A stretch of DNA of 64,000 nucleotides from Luteimonas suaedae (GTDB taxonomy: Bacteria; Pseudomonadota; Gammaproteobacteria; Xanthomonadales; Xanthomonadaceae). Positions 17,879-27,532 of the stretch are shown one piece after another. The stretch is taken from positions 124,001-188,000 of the forward strand of contig NZ_VSSP01000002.1 of NCBI RefSeq assembly GCF_008312895.1. Reading direction: 5' to 3'. A model generated the notes under the pieces. The model was not told where the DNA came from, searched no databases, and worked only from the letters and a program-made list of their open reading frames with translations. The stretch's first letter is position 1, and every line of letters starts with the position of its first letter. The position numbers and the translations under genes were made by a program.

Positions 17879-18679
17879 ATGTCGCGACGCCTTCCGGCTT
17901 GTTTCCAAGATCAGGGAAGCAATCGGAGCGCGCCGTTCCTGACGCAATGCAGCACAGTTTCTGGAGCCGCCGCCATCGGCTTTCAAATCGAACCGGACGA
18001 ACTGCAGCATCTCTTCGATGCGCTGCCCGATGTGGTGTTCTTCATCAAGGACCGCCAGGGCCGCTACACCCACGTCAACCTGACCCTGGTGAACCGGCTG
18101 GGCGCGCGCAACCGCGCCGACCTCATCGGCAGGACGCCGCTACAGTTGTTCCCCGAGCGGCTGGGCACCCGCTACATGGTGCAGGACGAGCAAGCGCTCG
18201 CAGGCGAGACGATCGAGAACCAGCTGGAACTCCACCTGTACGCCAATCGTGCACCCGGCTGGTGCCTGACCTTCAAGCACCCGCTGTACCAGGACAGCCG
18301 GGTGATCGGCCTGGTCGGGATCTCCCGCGACCTCGGCGCGCCGGACCGGCGCCACTCCTCCTATGGCCGCCTGCAGCGTGCCGTCGAGCACATGCAGGCC
18401 AACTACAATGCACCGCTGCGGGTGCAGAAGCTCGCGGACATCGCGGAAGTGTCCGTGGCCCAACTGGAACGGTTGTTCAAGCGCGTGTTCCAGCTGACCC
18501 CGCAGCAACTGCTGACCAAGCTGCGGATCGAAGAGGCGATGCGGCTGCTGCACTTCGACGCCAGCATCGCCGAGATCGGCCAGGCCTGCGGTTTCTCCGA
18601 CCAGAGTGCGTTCGCGCGCCAGTTCAAGTTCACCGTCGGCATGCCGCCGCGCGCCTATCGCGCGCTGGTACGCGACTGA
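17879..18679 (+). CDS. PAS-domain AraC-family transcriptional regulator of the hydroxyproline operon
   Basis: 266 aa. Residues about 40-155 form a PAS-like sensor (LQHLFDALPDVVFFIKDRQGRYTHVN), unlike the cupin domain of classic AraC. The C-terminal 100 residues hold two helix-turn-helix motifs: VQKLADIAEVSVAQLERLF and IAEIGQACGFSDQSAFARQF, ending with the family pattern MPPRAYR. Divergent to hypE, so most likely the activator of the operon in response to hydroxyproline or an intermediate. The start is the ATG at 17879; the first 30 residues are poorly conserved-looking and a later start is possible. Confidence 0.85.
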   Translation: MSRRLPACFQDQGSNRSAPFLTQCSTVSGAAAIGFQIEPDELQHLFDALPDVVFFIKDRQGRYTHVNLTLVNRLGARNRADLIGRTPLQLFPERLGTRYMVQDEQALAGETIENQLELHLYANRAPGWCLTFKHPLYQDSRVIGLVGISRDLGAPDRRHSSYGRLQRAVEHMQANYNAPLRVQKLADIAEVSVAQLERLFKRVFQLTPQQLLTKLRIEEAMRLLHFDASIAEIGQACGFSDQSAFARQFKFTVGMPPRAYRALVRD

Positions 18680-18792
18680 AGCCACTGGCGACCCCGACCC
18701 GGCGGAGCCGGCCTACCGGTGCAGGTGACGGGCGGACGGGTGCCGCGCCAGCGGCCGCCGATGATGCGCACGTTGCCGGCTGCGGACTTCAT
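18655..18792 (-). pseudogene. rsmD: truncated start of rsmD (16S rRNA G966 methyltransferase)
   Basis: Reverse-strand frame of 45 codons beginning MKSAAGNVRIIGGRWRGT. The stretch VRIIGGRWRGTRPPV is the characteristic RsmD N-terminus. After about 22 residues the similarity stops: the expected PDRPGLRPT...RETLFNWL and the SAM-binding domain are missing, and the frame ends inside the 3' end of the AraC gene. In related genomes rsmD is divergent from ftsY, exactly this position. So the gene appears cut off at the junction with the hydroxyproline locus. A full copy may exist elsewhere. Confidence 0.7.
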
Positions 18793-18888
18793 GCGCGGCG
18801 CCCTGGTGCGCATGGCGTCTGCCGGATCGTCACGGGGGCGGGTGCTACCATGCGCGCCATTGCCCCCCATCCACGATGTCCCGGCCGC

Positions 18889-20154
<1,266 letters not shown>

Positions 20155-20155
20155 G

Positions 20156-21430
20156 GTGAAGCGGCGCGGCGCGATCGCGCTGCTCGTGCTCGCGGCGCTG
20201 CTGCTGGCGGCGCTGTTGCTGCTGCGCTGGCTGATGCGTGCGGACGTCCTGGGACCGATGGTGCTCGACCGCGCCGGCAGCGCGCTGGGGCTGGAGATTA
20301 CCGCGGATGCATTCGACTACCGCCTGCGCGGCACGCCGCAGCTGGTGGCGCGTGGCGTGGTCGCGCGCGAACCCGGCGCCGCCGGGCCCGTGCTGCGCGC
20401 CGACCGCGTGCTGGTGTCGGTGCCGTGGTCGACGCTGCGCGCACGGGGCGCCGACCTCACGATCGAGCGGATCGAGCTGGATGCGCCGGTCGTCGAACTG
20501 GCGGCATTCCAGCACTGGTGGTCGGCGCGTCCACCGGGCGAAGGCCCACCGCCCACGCTTCGGGGCGGACTGCATGTCGTCGACGGACGCGTGTCGGGAG
20601 ACGCCTGGCGGGTGGACGATATCGCTCTCGACCTGCCGGAATTCGCCGCCGATCGTGCGCTGCGGGTGCACGCCCGCGGCCGCTATGTCGCCGGCACGCT
20701 GCAGGCGCCGTTCGACCTGCACGCGAGCATGACCCGGCCGTCGGCGGATGCCGGCGTCGGCATCACCGGCGAAATCTCGCCGCAGGGCGACGACTGGCGA
20801 CTGCCGTCGTCCATCGTCCTGTCGACGCATCTGCAGGGCCCGCCCCCGGGGCCACCAGGAGCCATGGATGACGCCGGGCTGCGACTGCGGCAGCTGCGGC
20901 TGTCGTCGCGCGCACGCTATCTGTCCGGCACCGGTGTGCAGCCGTTCGTGTTCGGCTTCGCTGCCGAAGGCGTGCTCGCCGACGGCGGGCTGCGGTTACT
21001 GCCCGCCGCGCTGACCCTGCGTGGCCAGGAACTGATCCCGCGCCTGCGCGCGCGCGGCGCGATCGATTTCGCCGACGAGCTGCAACTCGCGCTGCAGGGC
21101 GAACTGGCGGACTGGCCCGAGGCCTGGCCGGCACTGCCGCCGCCGCTCGGTGCATCGCAGGCGCCGTTGCCGTTCGAACTCGAGTACCGCGGCACGCTCG
21201 CGCTGACCGACCCGATTGCGCTGCGGCTCGAGCGCGACGGCGCCGGCTTCGACGGACGCCTGCGCGTGCCCGAACTCGCCGCTTGGATCGATGCCGGCGC
21301 CGACGGCTCGCCGCTGCCGCCGTTGCGTGGCCGTATCGAAGCGCCGCGGATCGACATCTCCGGCGCCACCCTGCACGGCGTCGAGATCGAACTGGAAGAC
21401 GATGTCGTGACCGAAGGCGTCATCCCATGA
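20156..21430 (+). CDS. membrane-anchored AsmA-like periplasmic protein
   Basis: 424 aa. One N-terminal membrane segment (GAIALLVLAALLLAALLLL) is followed by a beta-rich region with repeated short strands, including LRADRVLVSVPWSTL, resembling AsmA/TamB/DUF748-type proteins that work in envelope lipid traffic. No catalytic motif is seen. The start is the GTG at 20156, one base after the ftsY stop; the stop overlaps the mutY ATG (ATGA). Its place between ftsY and mutY suggests co-transcription. The AsmA relation is tentative. Confidence 0.7.
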   Translation: MKRRGAIALLVLAALLLAALLLLRWLMRADVLGPMVLDRAGSALGLEITADAFDYRLRGTPQLVARGVVAREPGAAGPVLRADRVLVSVPWSTLRARGADLTIERIELDAPVVELAAFQHWWSARPPGEGPPPTLRGGLHVVDGRVSGDAWRVDDIALDLPEFAADRALRVHARGRYVAGTLQAPFDLHASMTRPSADAGVGITGEISPQGDDWRLPSSIVLSTHLQGPPPGPPGAMDDAGLRLRQLRLSSRARYLSGTGVQPFVFGFAAEGVLADGGLRLLPAALTLRGQELIPRLRARGAIDFADELQLALQGELADWPEAWPALPPPLGASQAPLPFELEYRGTLALTDPIALRLERDGAGFDGRLRVPELAAWIDAGADGSPLPPLRGRIEAPRIDISGATLHGVEIELEDDVVTEGVIP

Positions 21431-22512
21431 CCACGCAGCAGGGTCAGGACATTGCCGCCCGGCTGCTGGCGTGGTTCGAGGTCAACGGTCGTCACGACCT
21501 GCCGTGGCAGCACCCGCGCACGCCGTACCGCGTGTGGCTGTCGGAGATCATGCTGCAGCAGACCCAGGTGCGGGTGGTGACCCCCTACTTCGAACGCTTC
21601 GTCGCCGCGCTTCCGGACGTGCCCTCGCTGGCCGCGGCGGCACTGGACGAGGTGCTGGCGCTGTGGTCCGGTCTGGGCTACTACGCCCGCGCACGCAACC
21701 TGCACACGGCGGCGCGCCTCTGCGTCGACCGGCACGGCGGCGACCTGCCGCGCGACTTCGACGCCCTGCTCGCCCTGCCCGGCATCGGCCGCAGCACCGC
21801 CGGCGCCATCCTGTCGCAGGCCTGGGGCGATCGTTTCCCGATCCTCGACGGCAACGTCAAGCGCGTGCTGTGCCGCTGGCATGGCGTCGAGGGCTGGCCC
21901 GGCACGCCGAAGGTCGAGAAGCGCCTCTGGCAACTGGCCGAGGCGCAACTGCCCGACGCGCGGCTCGCGGACTACACCCAGGCACAGATGGATTTCGGCG
22001 CCACGCTGTGTACCCGCCACGATCCGTCCTGCCTGCTGTGCCCGCTGCGCGAGGGTTGCGCAGCGCTGCAGTCGGGGCGCGTGCCCGAATTGCCGACTCC
22101 GAAGCCCGGCAAGCCGCTGCCCGAGCGCGAGGCCATCGTGCTGCTGCTGCAGGACGGCGACGGCCGCGTACTGCTGCAGCGACGCCCCCCGGTCGGCATC
22201 TGGGCCGCGCTGTGGTCATTGCCCGAGGCCGCGGACCACGATGCGGCACGCAACTGGTTCCGCTCGCACGTCGACGACGACTACGACAACGGCCGGGCGC
22301 TGGCCTCCATCGCCCACGGCTTCACCCATTACCGGCTGCAGCTGCATCCGCGGCACTGGCGCCAGGTCGCGCCGCGGATGGCGGTGCGCGATAACGCGGA
22401 CCTGCGCTGGGTCGCCCCCGCCGAACTCGGCACGCTCGGCATTCCGTCGCCGATCCGCAGGCTGCTCGAGCGCGGAATCGACCCGGCCGGCAACAAGCCG
22501 CCCCCGCCTTAG
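21427..22512 (+). CDS. mutY: A/G-specific adenine DNA glycosylase MutY
   Basis: 361 aa. N-terminal HhH-GPD fold: EIMLQQTQV with the catalytic Glu, LPGIGRSTAGAI (helix-hairpin-helix) and the catalytic Asp in PILDGNVKRVL. A [4Fe-4S] cluster is formed by C-x6-C-x2-C-x5-C (CTRHDPSCLLCPLREGC). The C-terminal third is the NUDIX-like 8-oxoG recognition domain (LLQRRPPVGIWAALWSLPE). It removes adenine opposite 8-oxoguanine. Overlaps the previous stop by 4 bp. Confidence 0.96.
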   Translation: MTTQQGQDIAARLLAWFEVNGRHDLPWQHPRTPYRVWLSEIMLQQTQVRVVTPYFERFVAALPDVPSLAAAALDEVLALWSGLGYYARARNLHTAARLCVDRHGGDLPRDFDALLALPGIGRSTAGAILSQAWGDRFPILDGNVKRVLCRWHGVEGWPGTPKVEKRLWQLAEAQLPDARLADYTQAQMDFGATLCTRHDPSCLLCPLREGCAALQSGRVPELPTPKPGKPLPEREAIVLLLQDGDGRVLLQRRPPVGIWAALWSLPEAADHDAARNWFRSHVDDDYDNGRALASIAHGFTHYRLQLHPRHWRQVAPRMAVRDNADLRWVAPAELGTLGIPSPIRRLLERGIDPAGNKPPPP

Positions 22513-22539
22513 GCCGTAGCGACATTCACCACGCCCCCT

Positions 22540-22677
22540 GTAGGAGGGGCTTCAGCCCCGACCCGCCGACGATCGCGGGGAGGAAGCAGAAGGCGCACGG
22601 CGCCGATCGGGAGCCGAGTACCGTGGATCTTTTCCGCGCGCCGCTCGTTTCCGGGTCGGGGCTGAAGCCCCTCCTAC
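22540..22677. repeat. REPIN, GTAGGAGGGGCTTCAGCCCC type
   Basis: Two 26-bp arms in inverted orientation (GTAGGAGGGGCTTCAGCCCC plus GACCCG, perfectly repeated) are separated by about 86 bp. Each arm has the GTAG head and a palindrome GGGGCTTCAGCCCC as expected for a REP unit mobilised by a RAYT transposase. It follows mutY by 27 bp. Confidence 0.88.
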
Positions 22678-22719
22678 AGAGGGCGCGCCGTGCCCACACG
22701 CGTGCCGCACGGCACGACG

Positions 22720-23178
22720 TCAGTCCTGCTCCGGCGACCGCTGCCGCTCCTCCACGTTCGCCTCGCGCAGTTCCTGCTCCGCCACCTTGACCGCCTTGAC
22801 GTCGACCGGACGGATTTCCTGGATGCGGCACGGGATGCGCCCGGTGTCGGAGCCACCGCCCCGCACGATCACGTCGTCGAAGCGTGCCGAGACCCGTCCC
22901 GAGAAGTTGGTGAGGCTGATCGCGGGAGCGAAGTCCAGGTCCTGGCACCGTCCCGCCAGCTCCAGGAGATAGGCTTCGTTCGGACGCGTCCACACCACCA
23001 GAGCGCGATCGCCCAGTGGCGTCCAGCCATTGAGGTTGCCGAAGAACCGGAAGTCGCGCACCGGTTCGCCGGCGTTGGCGCGGTACGTCTCCACGCGCTG
23101 GCTGTCGGTCAGCCGGTCTGTGCTGGCGCAGGCGCCCAGAGCGAGGATCGATCCAAGAAGCAACGACATGCGTTTCAT
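22720..23178 (-). CDS. DUF6491 family lipoprotein, copy 1
   Basis: 152 aa. A lipoprotein signal peptide ends at the lipobox LGAC (Cys about residue 17). The mature protein contains [41 protein letters not shown] and [16 protein letters not shown] strong Shine-Dalgarno (AGGAGAG) precedes the ATG at 23178. The function is unknown. A paralogue with the same motifs lies at 23710-24186, with yggX in between on the other strand. Confidence 0.82.
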   Translation of the reverse strand: MKRMSLLLGSILALGACASTDRLTDSQRVETYRANAGEPVRDFRFFGNLNGWTPLGDRALVVWTRPNEAYLLELAGRCQDLDFAPAISLTNFSGRVSARFDDVIVRGGGSDTGRIPCRIQEIRPVDVKAVKVAEQELREANVEERQRSPEQD

Positions 23179-23461
23179 GCTCACTCTCCTAGTGGGGTCG
23201 AATGGACATCTACATCGTGCACCCGCAATCGCCCCGCCGGTACGGGTGGCGAACGCAGCCCGATCCCTCGACACCATCCCGCCGGCCACGCCCGCGACCC
23301 CATTATGCCGCCCGTTGCGTGCAGGGCCGGTTTGCCGGCGATGGCCGGCCACGGTGCCGGTATCGCCCGGTGACCGGCGGGGTTGCGCTGACCCGGGAGA
23401 AAGGCAGCGAAGCGGGCTCCGCCCTACAATGAAGGCCAGTCACCTTTCCGGGATCGATCCG

Positions 23462-23758
23462 ATGCGCACCGTGTTCTGCCAGTACGAGCAACGCGAGACC
23501 GAAGGCCTGGATTTCGTGCCCTGGCCCGGCGAACTCGGCAAGCGTATCTATGCCGGCATCGGCAAGGCCGCCTGGAGTGCATGGCTGGCGCACCAGACCA
23601 TGCTGATCAACGAAAACCGGCTCTCGCCGCTCGACCCCAAGCACCGCGCGTTCCTCGAGCAGGAAATGGAAAAATTCCTGTTCGAGGGCGGCACCGACAA
23701 ACCGGCCGGCTACGTGCCGGAACCGGGCGAATCGTCCAACGGCTCGTCTTCCGACTGA
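23462..23758 (+). CDS. yggX: Fe(2+)-trafficking / oxidative damage protection protein YggX
   Basis: 98 aa. The N-terminus [17 protein letters not shown] holds the conserved Cys; [29 protein letters not shown] and [21 protein letters not shown] follow. The family protects Fe-S clusters and is usually next to mutY, as here (separated by one DUF6491 gene and a REPIN). Slightly longer than the usual 90 aa because of a Pro/Ser-rich tail. Its 3' end overlaps the convergent DUF6491 copy 2 by 49 bp. Confidence 0.95.
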   Translation: MRTVFCQYEQRETEGLDFVPWPGELGKRIYAGIGKAAWSAWLAHQTMLINENRLSPLDPKHRAFLEQEMEKFLFEGGTDKPAGYVPEPGESSNGSSSD

Positions 23759-24186
23759 TTCGCCGGCATCGCGTCGGTATCGCGCAGCTGGCGCTCGGCC
23801 TCGCGGATGGCGTTCACGTCCAGCGGACGGATCTCGCGGATGTGGCACGGGACCTCGATCGAGCTGCGGTTCAGCGCCATCACCTTGTCGAAGCGCGCGT
23901 ACACCTGGTTCATGTTGCTGGTCAGCGAGATCGCCGGGCTGTACGGCAGGTCCGGACACGGCCCGGACAGCTCCAGCAGGTAGGCCTCGCGCGGCTTGGT
24001 CCAGACCGCCACGGCGCTGTCGCCCAGCGGCGTCCAGCCGTTGATCCGGCCGAAGAACCGGAAATGAGGCACCGGCTCGCCGGCGTTGGCGCGGTACAGC
24101 TCGAGCTTCTCGTTGTCGCTCATGCCGGTGCTGGCGCAACCGCCGAGCACGAACATCGCGAATACGATGGAAAGGATCCGCTTCAT
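23710..24186 (-). CDS. DUF6491 family lipoprotein, copy 2
   Basis: 158 aa. The lipobox is LGGC (Cys about residue 17). It shares [32 protein letters not shown] and IREIRPLDV with copy 1, so the two are paralogues. The C-terminal tail is acidic and Pro/Ser-rich and overlaps the end of yggX on the other strand, which suggests a recent extension. The function is unknown; it is probably attached to the inner leaflet of the outer membrane. Confidence 0.82.
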   Translation of the reverse strand: MKRILSIVFAMFVLGGCASTGMSDNEKLELYRANAGEPVPHFRFFGRINGWTPLGDSAVAVWTKPREAYLLELSGPCPDLPYSPAISLTSNMNQVYARFDKVMALNRSSIEVPCHIREIRPLDVNAIREAERQLRDTDAMPANQSEDEPLDDSPGSGT

Positions 24187-24354
24187 CGTCGACTCCCTGC
24201 CCGTCGGGCATCATGAGTATCGTGATGATGCCGCCCGGGCGAATCCCCGGCGCGCCGATGCCGCACGGCATTCAGCCCCCAGCCGGCTTGCCGGCCGCGC
24301 TCCGGCCTCGTATCATGCCGCCCTCGCACACGGCCCGTCCGCGTCGCGTCACCC

Positions 24355-24430
24355 GGCCGGGTAGCTCAGTTGGTAGAGCAGGGGATTGAAAATCCCCGTG
24401 TCGGCGGTTCGATTCCGTCCCCGGCCACCA
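24355..24430 (+). tRNA. tRNA-Phe (GAA)
   Basis: 76 nt including encoded CCA. Acceptor GGCCGGG pairs with CCCGGCC; the T-loop is GGTTCGATTCC; the anticodon stem GGGGA/TCCCC encloses TTGAAAA with the anticodon GAA at 24388-24390. Confidence 0.97.
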
Positions 24431-24525
24431 CGAATTACCGAAAGGCCTGCAGCGATGCAGGCCTTTCTTCGTTCTCTTCGTTCGCAAACGGCCCAGGCTT
24501 CGCCTGCTTCCGCTGCGTTTGTCTT

Positions 24526-24560
24526 CCCCCTTCGAAGAAGGGGGATCGAGGGGGATGTGC
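24526..24560 (+). repeat. single arm of the CCCCCTT...AAGGGGG repeat family
   Basis: CCCCCTTCGAAGAAGGGGG followed by ATCGAGGGGGAT is a diverged half of the inverted repeat at 8669-8765. It lies between tRNA-Phe and a small exported protein. Confidence 0.65.
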
Positions 24561-24607
24561 CGGACGGCGGCCATGAGGTGCGCGATGCACGCGCACCTCG
24601 AGCATCC

Positions 24608-24868
24608 CTAGAAGCAGGGCGCGTACGACCAGCTGAAGTCCTGGGTGCGAATGCCCCATGGCTGGGGAATCATCGAGTCCGGCGGGCAGTTCGCGATGAC
24701 CTCGCCGCCTACCGCCTGACCATTCTGGTAATAGACATAGACCAGCATCCCGTTGGCAGGCGGCGCCGGCTTCGCCGAGGCGGCCAGGGCGAACAGCGTT
24801 CCCGCCGCCAGCGCCATGCCCAGGACCAGCGGTCTTCCGAGCGCCTGAAGCGATTTCACTTTCCTCAT
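24608..24868 (-). CDS. small exported protein, DUF6289-like
   Basis: 86 aa. A signal peptide (PLVLGMALAAGTLFALAASA) leaves a mature domain of about 55 aa with LVYVYYQNGQAVGGEVIANC and a final WGIRTQDFSWSYAPCF. Two Cys probably form a disulfide. The layout (YY...GG...C...WG.T....C) resembles DUF6289 peptides, often numerous in Lysobacter-type genomes; this is a recollection. A good Shine-Dalgarno AGGAGAG precedes the ATG. Confidence 0.65.
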   Translation of the reverse strand: MRKVKSLQALGRPLVLGMALAAGTLFALAASAKPAPPANGMLVYVYYQNGQAVGGEVIANCPPDSMIPQPWGIRTQDFSWSYAPCF

Positions 24869-25004
24869 GCTTGCTCTCCTTGGTCTTTCCCGTTGAAAGG
24901 TTCCGTTGCACGGCGGACCGATCGTCGACATCCGCAGTGCACCCGCAATCTAGCAACCGCGCCGACCCGGAAAACGTGACGCGCGGACTGGAATCCACAC
25001 CCGC

Positions 25005-25160
25005 ATGATCGGCAACGCCTCCGGCGCGGACATCGACAAGTTCGAGGCGTTCGGCCTGACCACGGACGCGGCGCAGGAGGTCGGCGCACCGCTGGTCCGC
25101 GAGTGCCACGCCAGCTTCGAGTGCCGGCTGCACGACGACATGCTGGTCGTCGGCTGCTGA
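25005..25160 (+). pseudogene. remnant of a flavin reductase-like domain protein
   Basis: A 51-codon frame reads IGNASGADIDKFEAFGLT, then APLVRECHASFECRLHDD and stops after MLVVGC. This is the middle of the flavin reductase (FMN-binding split barrel) domain, where family members read IGNCSGADTDKF and ECYANFECRLHD. The N-terminal 80 and C-terminal 80 residues are missing on both sides. It is therefore a gene fragment, unlikely to be functional. Confidence 0.65.
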
Positions 25161-25192
25161 AGTACCTGTAGCGGGCGCGGCGCCAACGCAAA

Positions 25193-25214
25193 CGCCCCGC
25201 TTTTTCGCGGGGCG
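25193..25214 (-). terminator. rho-independent-like terminator of the phasin gene
   Basis: CGCCCCGC-TTTTTC-GCGGGGCG: an 8-bp stem 31 bp beyond the phasin stop. Read on the reverse strand it is followed by a moderately U-rich GTTTGCGTT. Confidence 0.65.
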
Positions 25215-25244
25215 CCGGCGTCCACTGACGGTGGAGAGACCTGT

Positions 25245-25634
25245 TCAGCCGCGGGTGCGCGTGGACGCGCGTTTCGCGCTCTTGCGCGGGGTTGCACGGC
25301 GCGTGGCCTTGCGCGCCGCCGGCTTGCGGGACGGCGGCGCGGCGATGCCGAGCTTTTCGAGCACCGGCGCCAGGCGCGCCTCGACCTCGGCGCCGAAGCC
25401 GGCGATCTTCGGCTCGACCTGCTCGCGCAGGGTGATCGCGCCGCCGCGAGCGATATCGAGGGCATCCACGGCATATCCAACGGCATGGCGCTGCAGCCGA
25501 TCGGCCGTGGCGGCGGCGTTCGCGACGGCATTGCCGGCTTCGCGGCGGGCGACCGAGATCAGGCCCAGCGACGCCAGCCAGGCATGGCGCAGGTTCGGAT
25601 CGGCGCTGAAGTTTGCGGTTTTCGATGCAGCCAT
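25245..25634 (-). CDS. phasin-like polyhydroxyalkanoate granule-associated protein
   Basis: 129 aa. The helical N-terminal part (RHAWLASLGLISVARREAG) resembles the start of the PhaF/PhaI phasin family, followed by an amphipathic helix region and a C-terminal 30 residues rich in Lys, Arg, Ala and Pro (RKATRRATPRKSAKRAS), like the DNA-binding tail of PhaF. The ATG at 25634 is chosen; a TTG four codons upstream is possible. It may coat storage granules or bind DNA. No phaC is in the window, so the role stays tentative. Confidence 0.65.
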   Translation of the reverse strand: MAASKTANFSADPNLRHAWLASLGLISVARREAGNAVANAAATADRLQRHAVGYAVDALDIARGGAITLREQVEPKIAGFGAEVEARLAPVLEKLGIAAPPSRKPAARKATRRATPRKSAKRASTRTRG

Positions 25635-25726
25635 AACGGGCTCCAATGGTCGGCGAGATGCCGGTTGCGATACCCCAGCCTGCCGCGCGCACGTCGAGCA
25701 AACACACTAGCCGCCACCCATTATCC

Positions 25727-25808
25727 GTAGGAGCGCGCCATGCGCGCGATGCCGCGGTGCTTCGCCGCCCGCGGCATCGCGCGCATGGCGCGCATGGCGC
25801 GCTCCTAC
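25727..25808. repeat. REPIN a, GTAGGAGCGCGCCATGCGCG type (short form)
   Basis: 82 bp. A left arm GTAGGAGCGCGCCATGCGCG plus CGATGCCGCGG faces an inverted copy ending in CTAC; the right arm has an extra GCGCATGG unit. It is the shortest of four relatives in the window (others at 41955, 43873 and 62257) and lies between the phasin and the TPR-like gene. Confidence 0.88.
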
Positions 25809-25879
25809 GGCGGCGGGGCTTGCCTCCCGCCGGCCACGGCGGGATGCTGCTGCCATCCTCATCGCACAAGGATCCGACG

Positions 25880-26731
25880 ATGGCCAAGACCGCCTGGGCA
25901 CCTTTCCCGCTCGACGCCAAGGGCTACGCCTACGCCGGCGACGCGCTGAAGAAGGCCTGGCCGAAACTGCACGCCGGCGACTGCGAGCCGTGGCCGGACG
26001 AGAAACGCGCCGCGGCGCTGTTGCAGGCCGCCGGCAAGGCGGCGCCCAAGGGCGTGGACGCGAAGGGATTGGCGGGATCGCTGCAGGAAGCCTGGCGGGC
26101 GTTCCATCGCGGCGACTTCCAGTCAGCGTTCGAAGCCGGCGAGCAGCTGGGCCCGATCGGCGCCTCGGTCGCGGTGAAGGCGCTGGGCGTCCACGCCACC
26201 CACCTGGTCGACAGTGACGCCGAGAAGCTCAAGCGCTTCGAGCAGGCCGCGAGGATCGCCGAGACGGCGGTCGAGGCATTGCCGGGCGAGGCCAACAGCC
26301 ACTACCGCCGTGCCTTCGCGCTGGGCCGCTACAGCCAGGGCCTGAGCATCGCCAAGGCGCTCAAGCAGGGCATCGCCGGCAAGGTCCGCGACGCGCTCGA
26401 CAACACCCTGGAGCTGGCGCCGAAGCATGCCGAGGCCCACACCGCCGTGGCGCTGTACCACGCCGAGATCATCGGCAAGGTCGGCGGCATGATCGGCGGC
26501 CTGACCTACGGCGCCAAGGCCTCCGAGGCCGAAGCCCACATCAAGCAGGCGCTCGCGCTCACCCCCGCCTCGCCGGTCGCCCATATCGAATACGGCAACC
26601 TGCTGATGCTACTGCACGGCGAGCGCAAGGAGGACGCCGCCGCCGCGGCCTACGAGAAGGCCGCCGCGATCGAACCGCTGGACGCGATGGAGGCCCTGGA
26701 CGCCGCCTACGCCCGGGACCAGCTGGAGTAG
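25880..26731 (+). CDS. TPR-like repeat protein of unknown function
   Basis: 283 aa, no signal peptide. Residues about 60-270 form helical repeats with TPR-like spacing (AWRAFHRGDFQSAFEAGEQL, HYRRAFALGRYSQGLSIAKAL, AEAHTAVALYHAEIIGK, AHIEYGNLLMLL, AYEKAAAIEPLD). A Gly-rich insert (GGMIGGLTYG) interrupts the third repeat. Probably a protein-interaction scaffold in the cytoplasm. No neighbour suggests a pathway. Confidence 0.75.
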   Translation: MAKTAWAPFPLDAKGYAYAGDALKKAWPKLHAGDCEPWPDEKRAAALLQAAGKAAPKGVDAKGLAGSLQEAWRAFHRGDFQSAFEAGEQLGPIGASVAVKALGVHATHLVDSDAEKLKRFEQAARIAETAVEALPGEANSHYRRAFALGRYSQGLSIAKALKQGIAGKVRDALDNTLELAPKHAEAHTAVALYHAEIIGKVGGMIGGLTYGAKASEAEAHIKQALALTPASPVAHIEYGNLLMLLHGERKEDAAAAAYEKAAAIEPLDAMEALDAAYARDQLE

Positions 26732-26820
26732 GCACGGCCGTGGACCGGCGGCTTGTCCCCGCCCCGCCCCGCCCTTAAACTACGCGGCCTGCCGGCGCCC
26801 AGCGCGCCCGGCACCGGATC

Positions 26821-26895
26821 GGGCGGTTAGCTCAGCGGTAGAGCATTGCCTTCACACGGCAAGGGTCGCAGGTTCGATCCCTGCACCGCCCACCA
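26821..26895 (+). tRNA. tRNA-Val (CAC)
   Basis: 75 nt with encoded CCA. Acceptor GGGCGGT pairs with ACCGCCC; the anticodon stem TTGCC/GGCAA holds the loop TTCACAC with the anticodon CAC at 26853-26855; T-loop GGTTCGATCCC. Confidence 0.97.
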
Positions 26896-26900
26896 ACTCC

Positions 26901-26929
26901 GGCCCCTGCATCGCGGGGGCCTTTTTTTT
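26901..26929 (+). terminator. rho-independent terminator after tRNA-Val
   Basis: GGCCCC stem with GGGGCC across a 9-base loop, directly followed by eight T. Confidence 0.92.
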
Positions 26930-26995
26930 GAACGGCTTCACCCCGAAGCCGTTCGAAATCCAAGCCTGCACTCGCGGCGGTCCCCTGCCCCGCCT

Positions 26996-27205
26996 TCAGC
27001 GCTCGAGGCCCACCTCGGCCAGCATTTCCTCGATGCGGACCTCGACGTGGGTGGCGTCCTCGGGGGTGACCGCGCCATCGACGACGGGATCCGCCTCGGC
27101 GGCGAATGCCGCCCAGAAATCCTCCTCGTTGGTGTAGTCGTCCACTAACGCCGGCAGCTTGCGTTGCAGTGCGTCCAGCCGTGCGTCGAGTTCCAATCGG
27201 TCCAT
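26996..27205 (-). CDS. small acidic protein of unknown function
   Basis: 69 aa, rich in Asp and Glu, no signal peptide: a helical start (LELDARLDALQRKLPALVDDY) and NEEDFWAAFAAEADPV, ending in VEVRIEEMLAEVGLE. The perfect GGAGG six bases before the ATG at 27205 supports translation. No family recognised. Confidence 0.65.
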   Translation of the reverse strand: MDRLELDARLDALQRKLPALVDDYTNEEDFWAAFAAEADPVVDGAVTPEDATHVEVRIEEMLAEVGLER

Positions 27206-27532
27206 CGCATACCTCCGGCCAGATATCGATGCCGATACGTTGTCCGCTGCGCCGTTGATCCGATGTGAAACCTCCATGCACGCGATCGAGGCGAAAGATG
27301 CCGGCTGCGGTATGCGGCGAGCCGCATGACGAAGATCGCCCGGTGTCGGACTTTTCCTACAGCCGATCGCGCCCTTGGCCGACTGTGCATCGCCGCGGCC
27401 GCGGCCATGCTGTCACCACGCCCCAGCAGCACGGCCATGCGTCGGCAACGGATGCCGCTCCGCAACGGAACACGGCCGCGACCCTGAGCAAGTCATCCAG
27501 CTGGGCTGGGGCATTCACTTCTGGAGACTGGG
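27206..27532. other. intergenic region, nothing recognised
   Basis: 327 bp between two divergent small genes. It must hold both promoters. Frames crossing it look like shadows; I see no RNA gene or repeat. Confidence 0.4.

Noticed and set aside
25727..25808. CRISPR-like or tandem repeat array
   Set aside because: The repeats are inverted, not direct, with no regular spacers and no cas genes; they fit REP/REPIN units.
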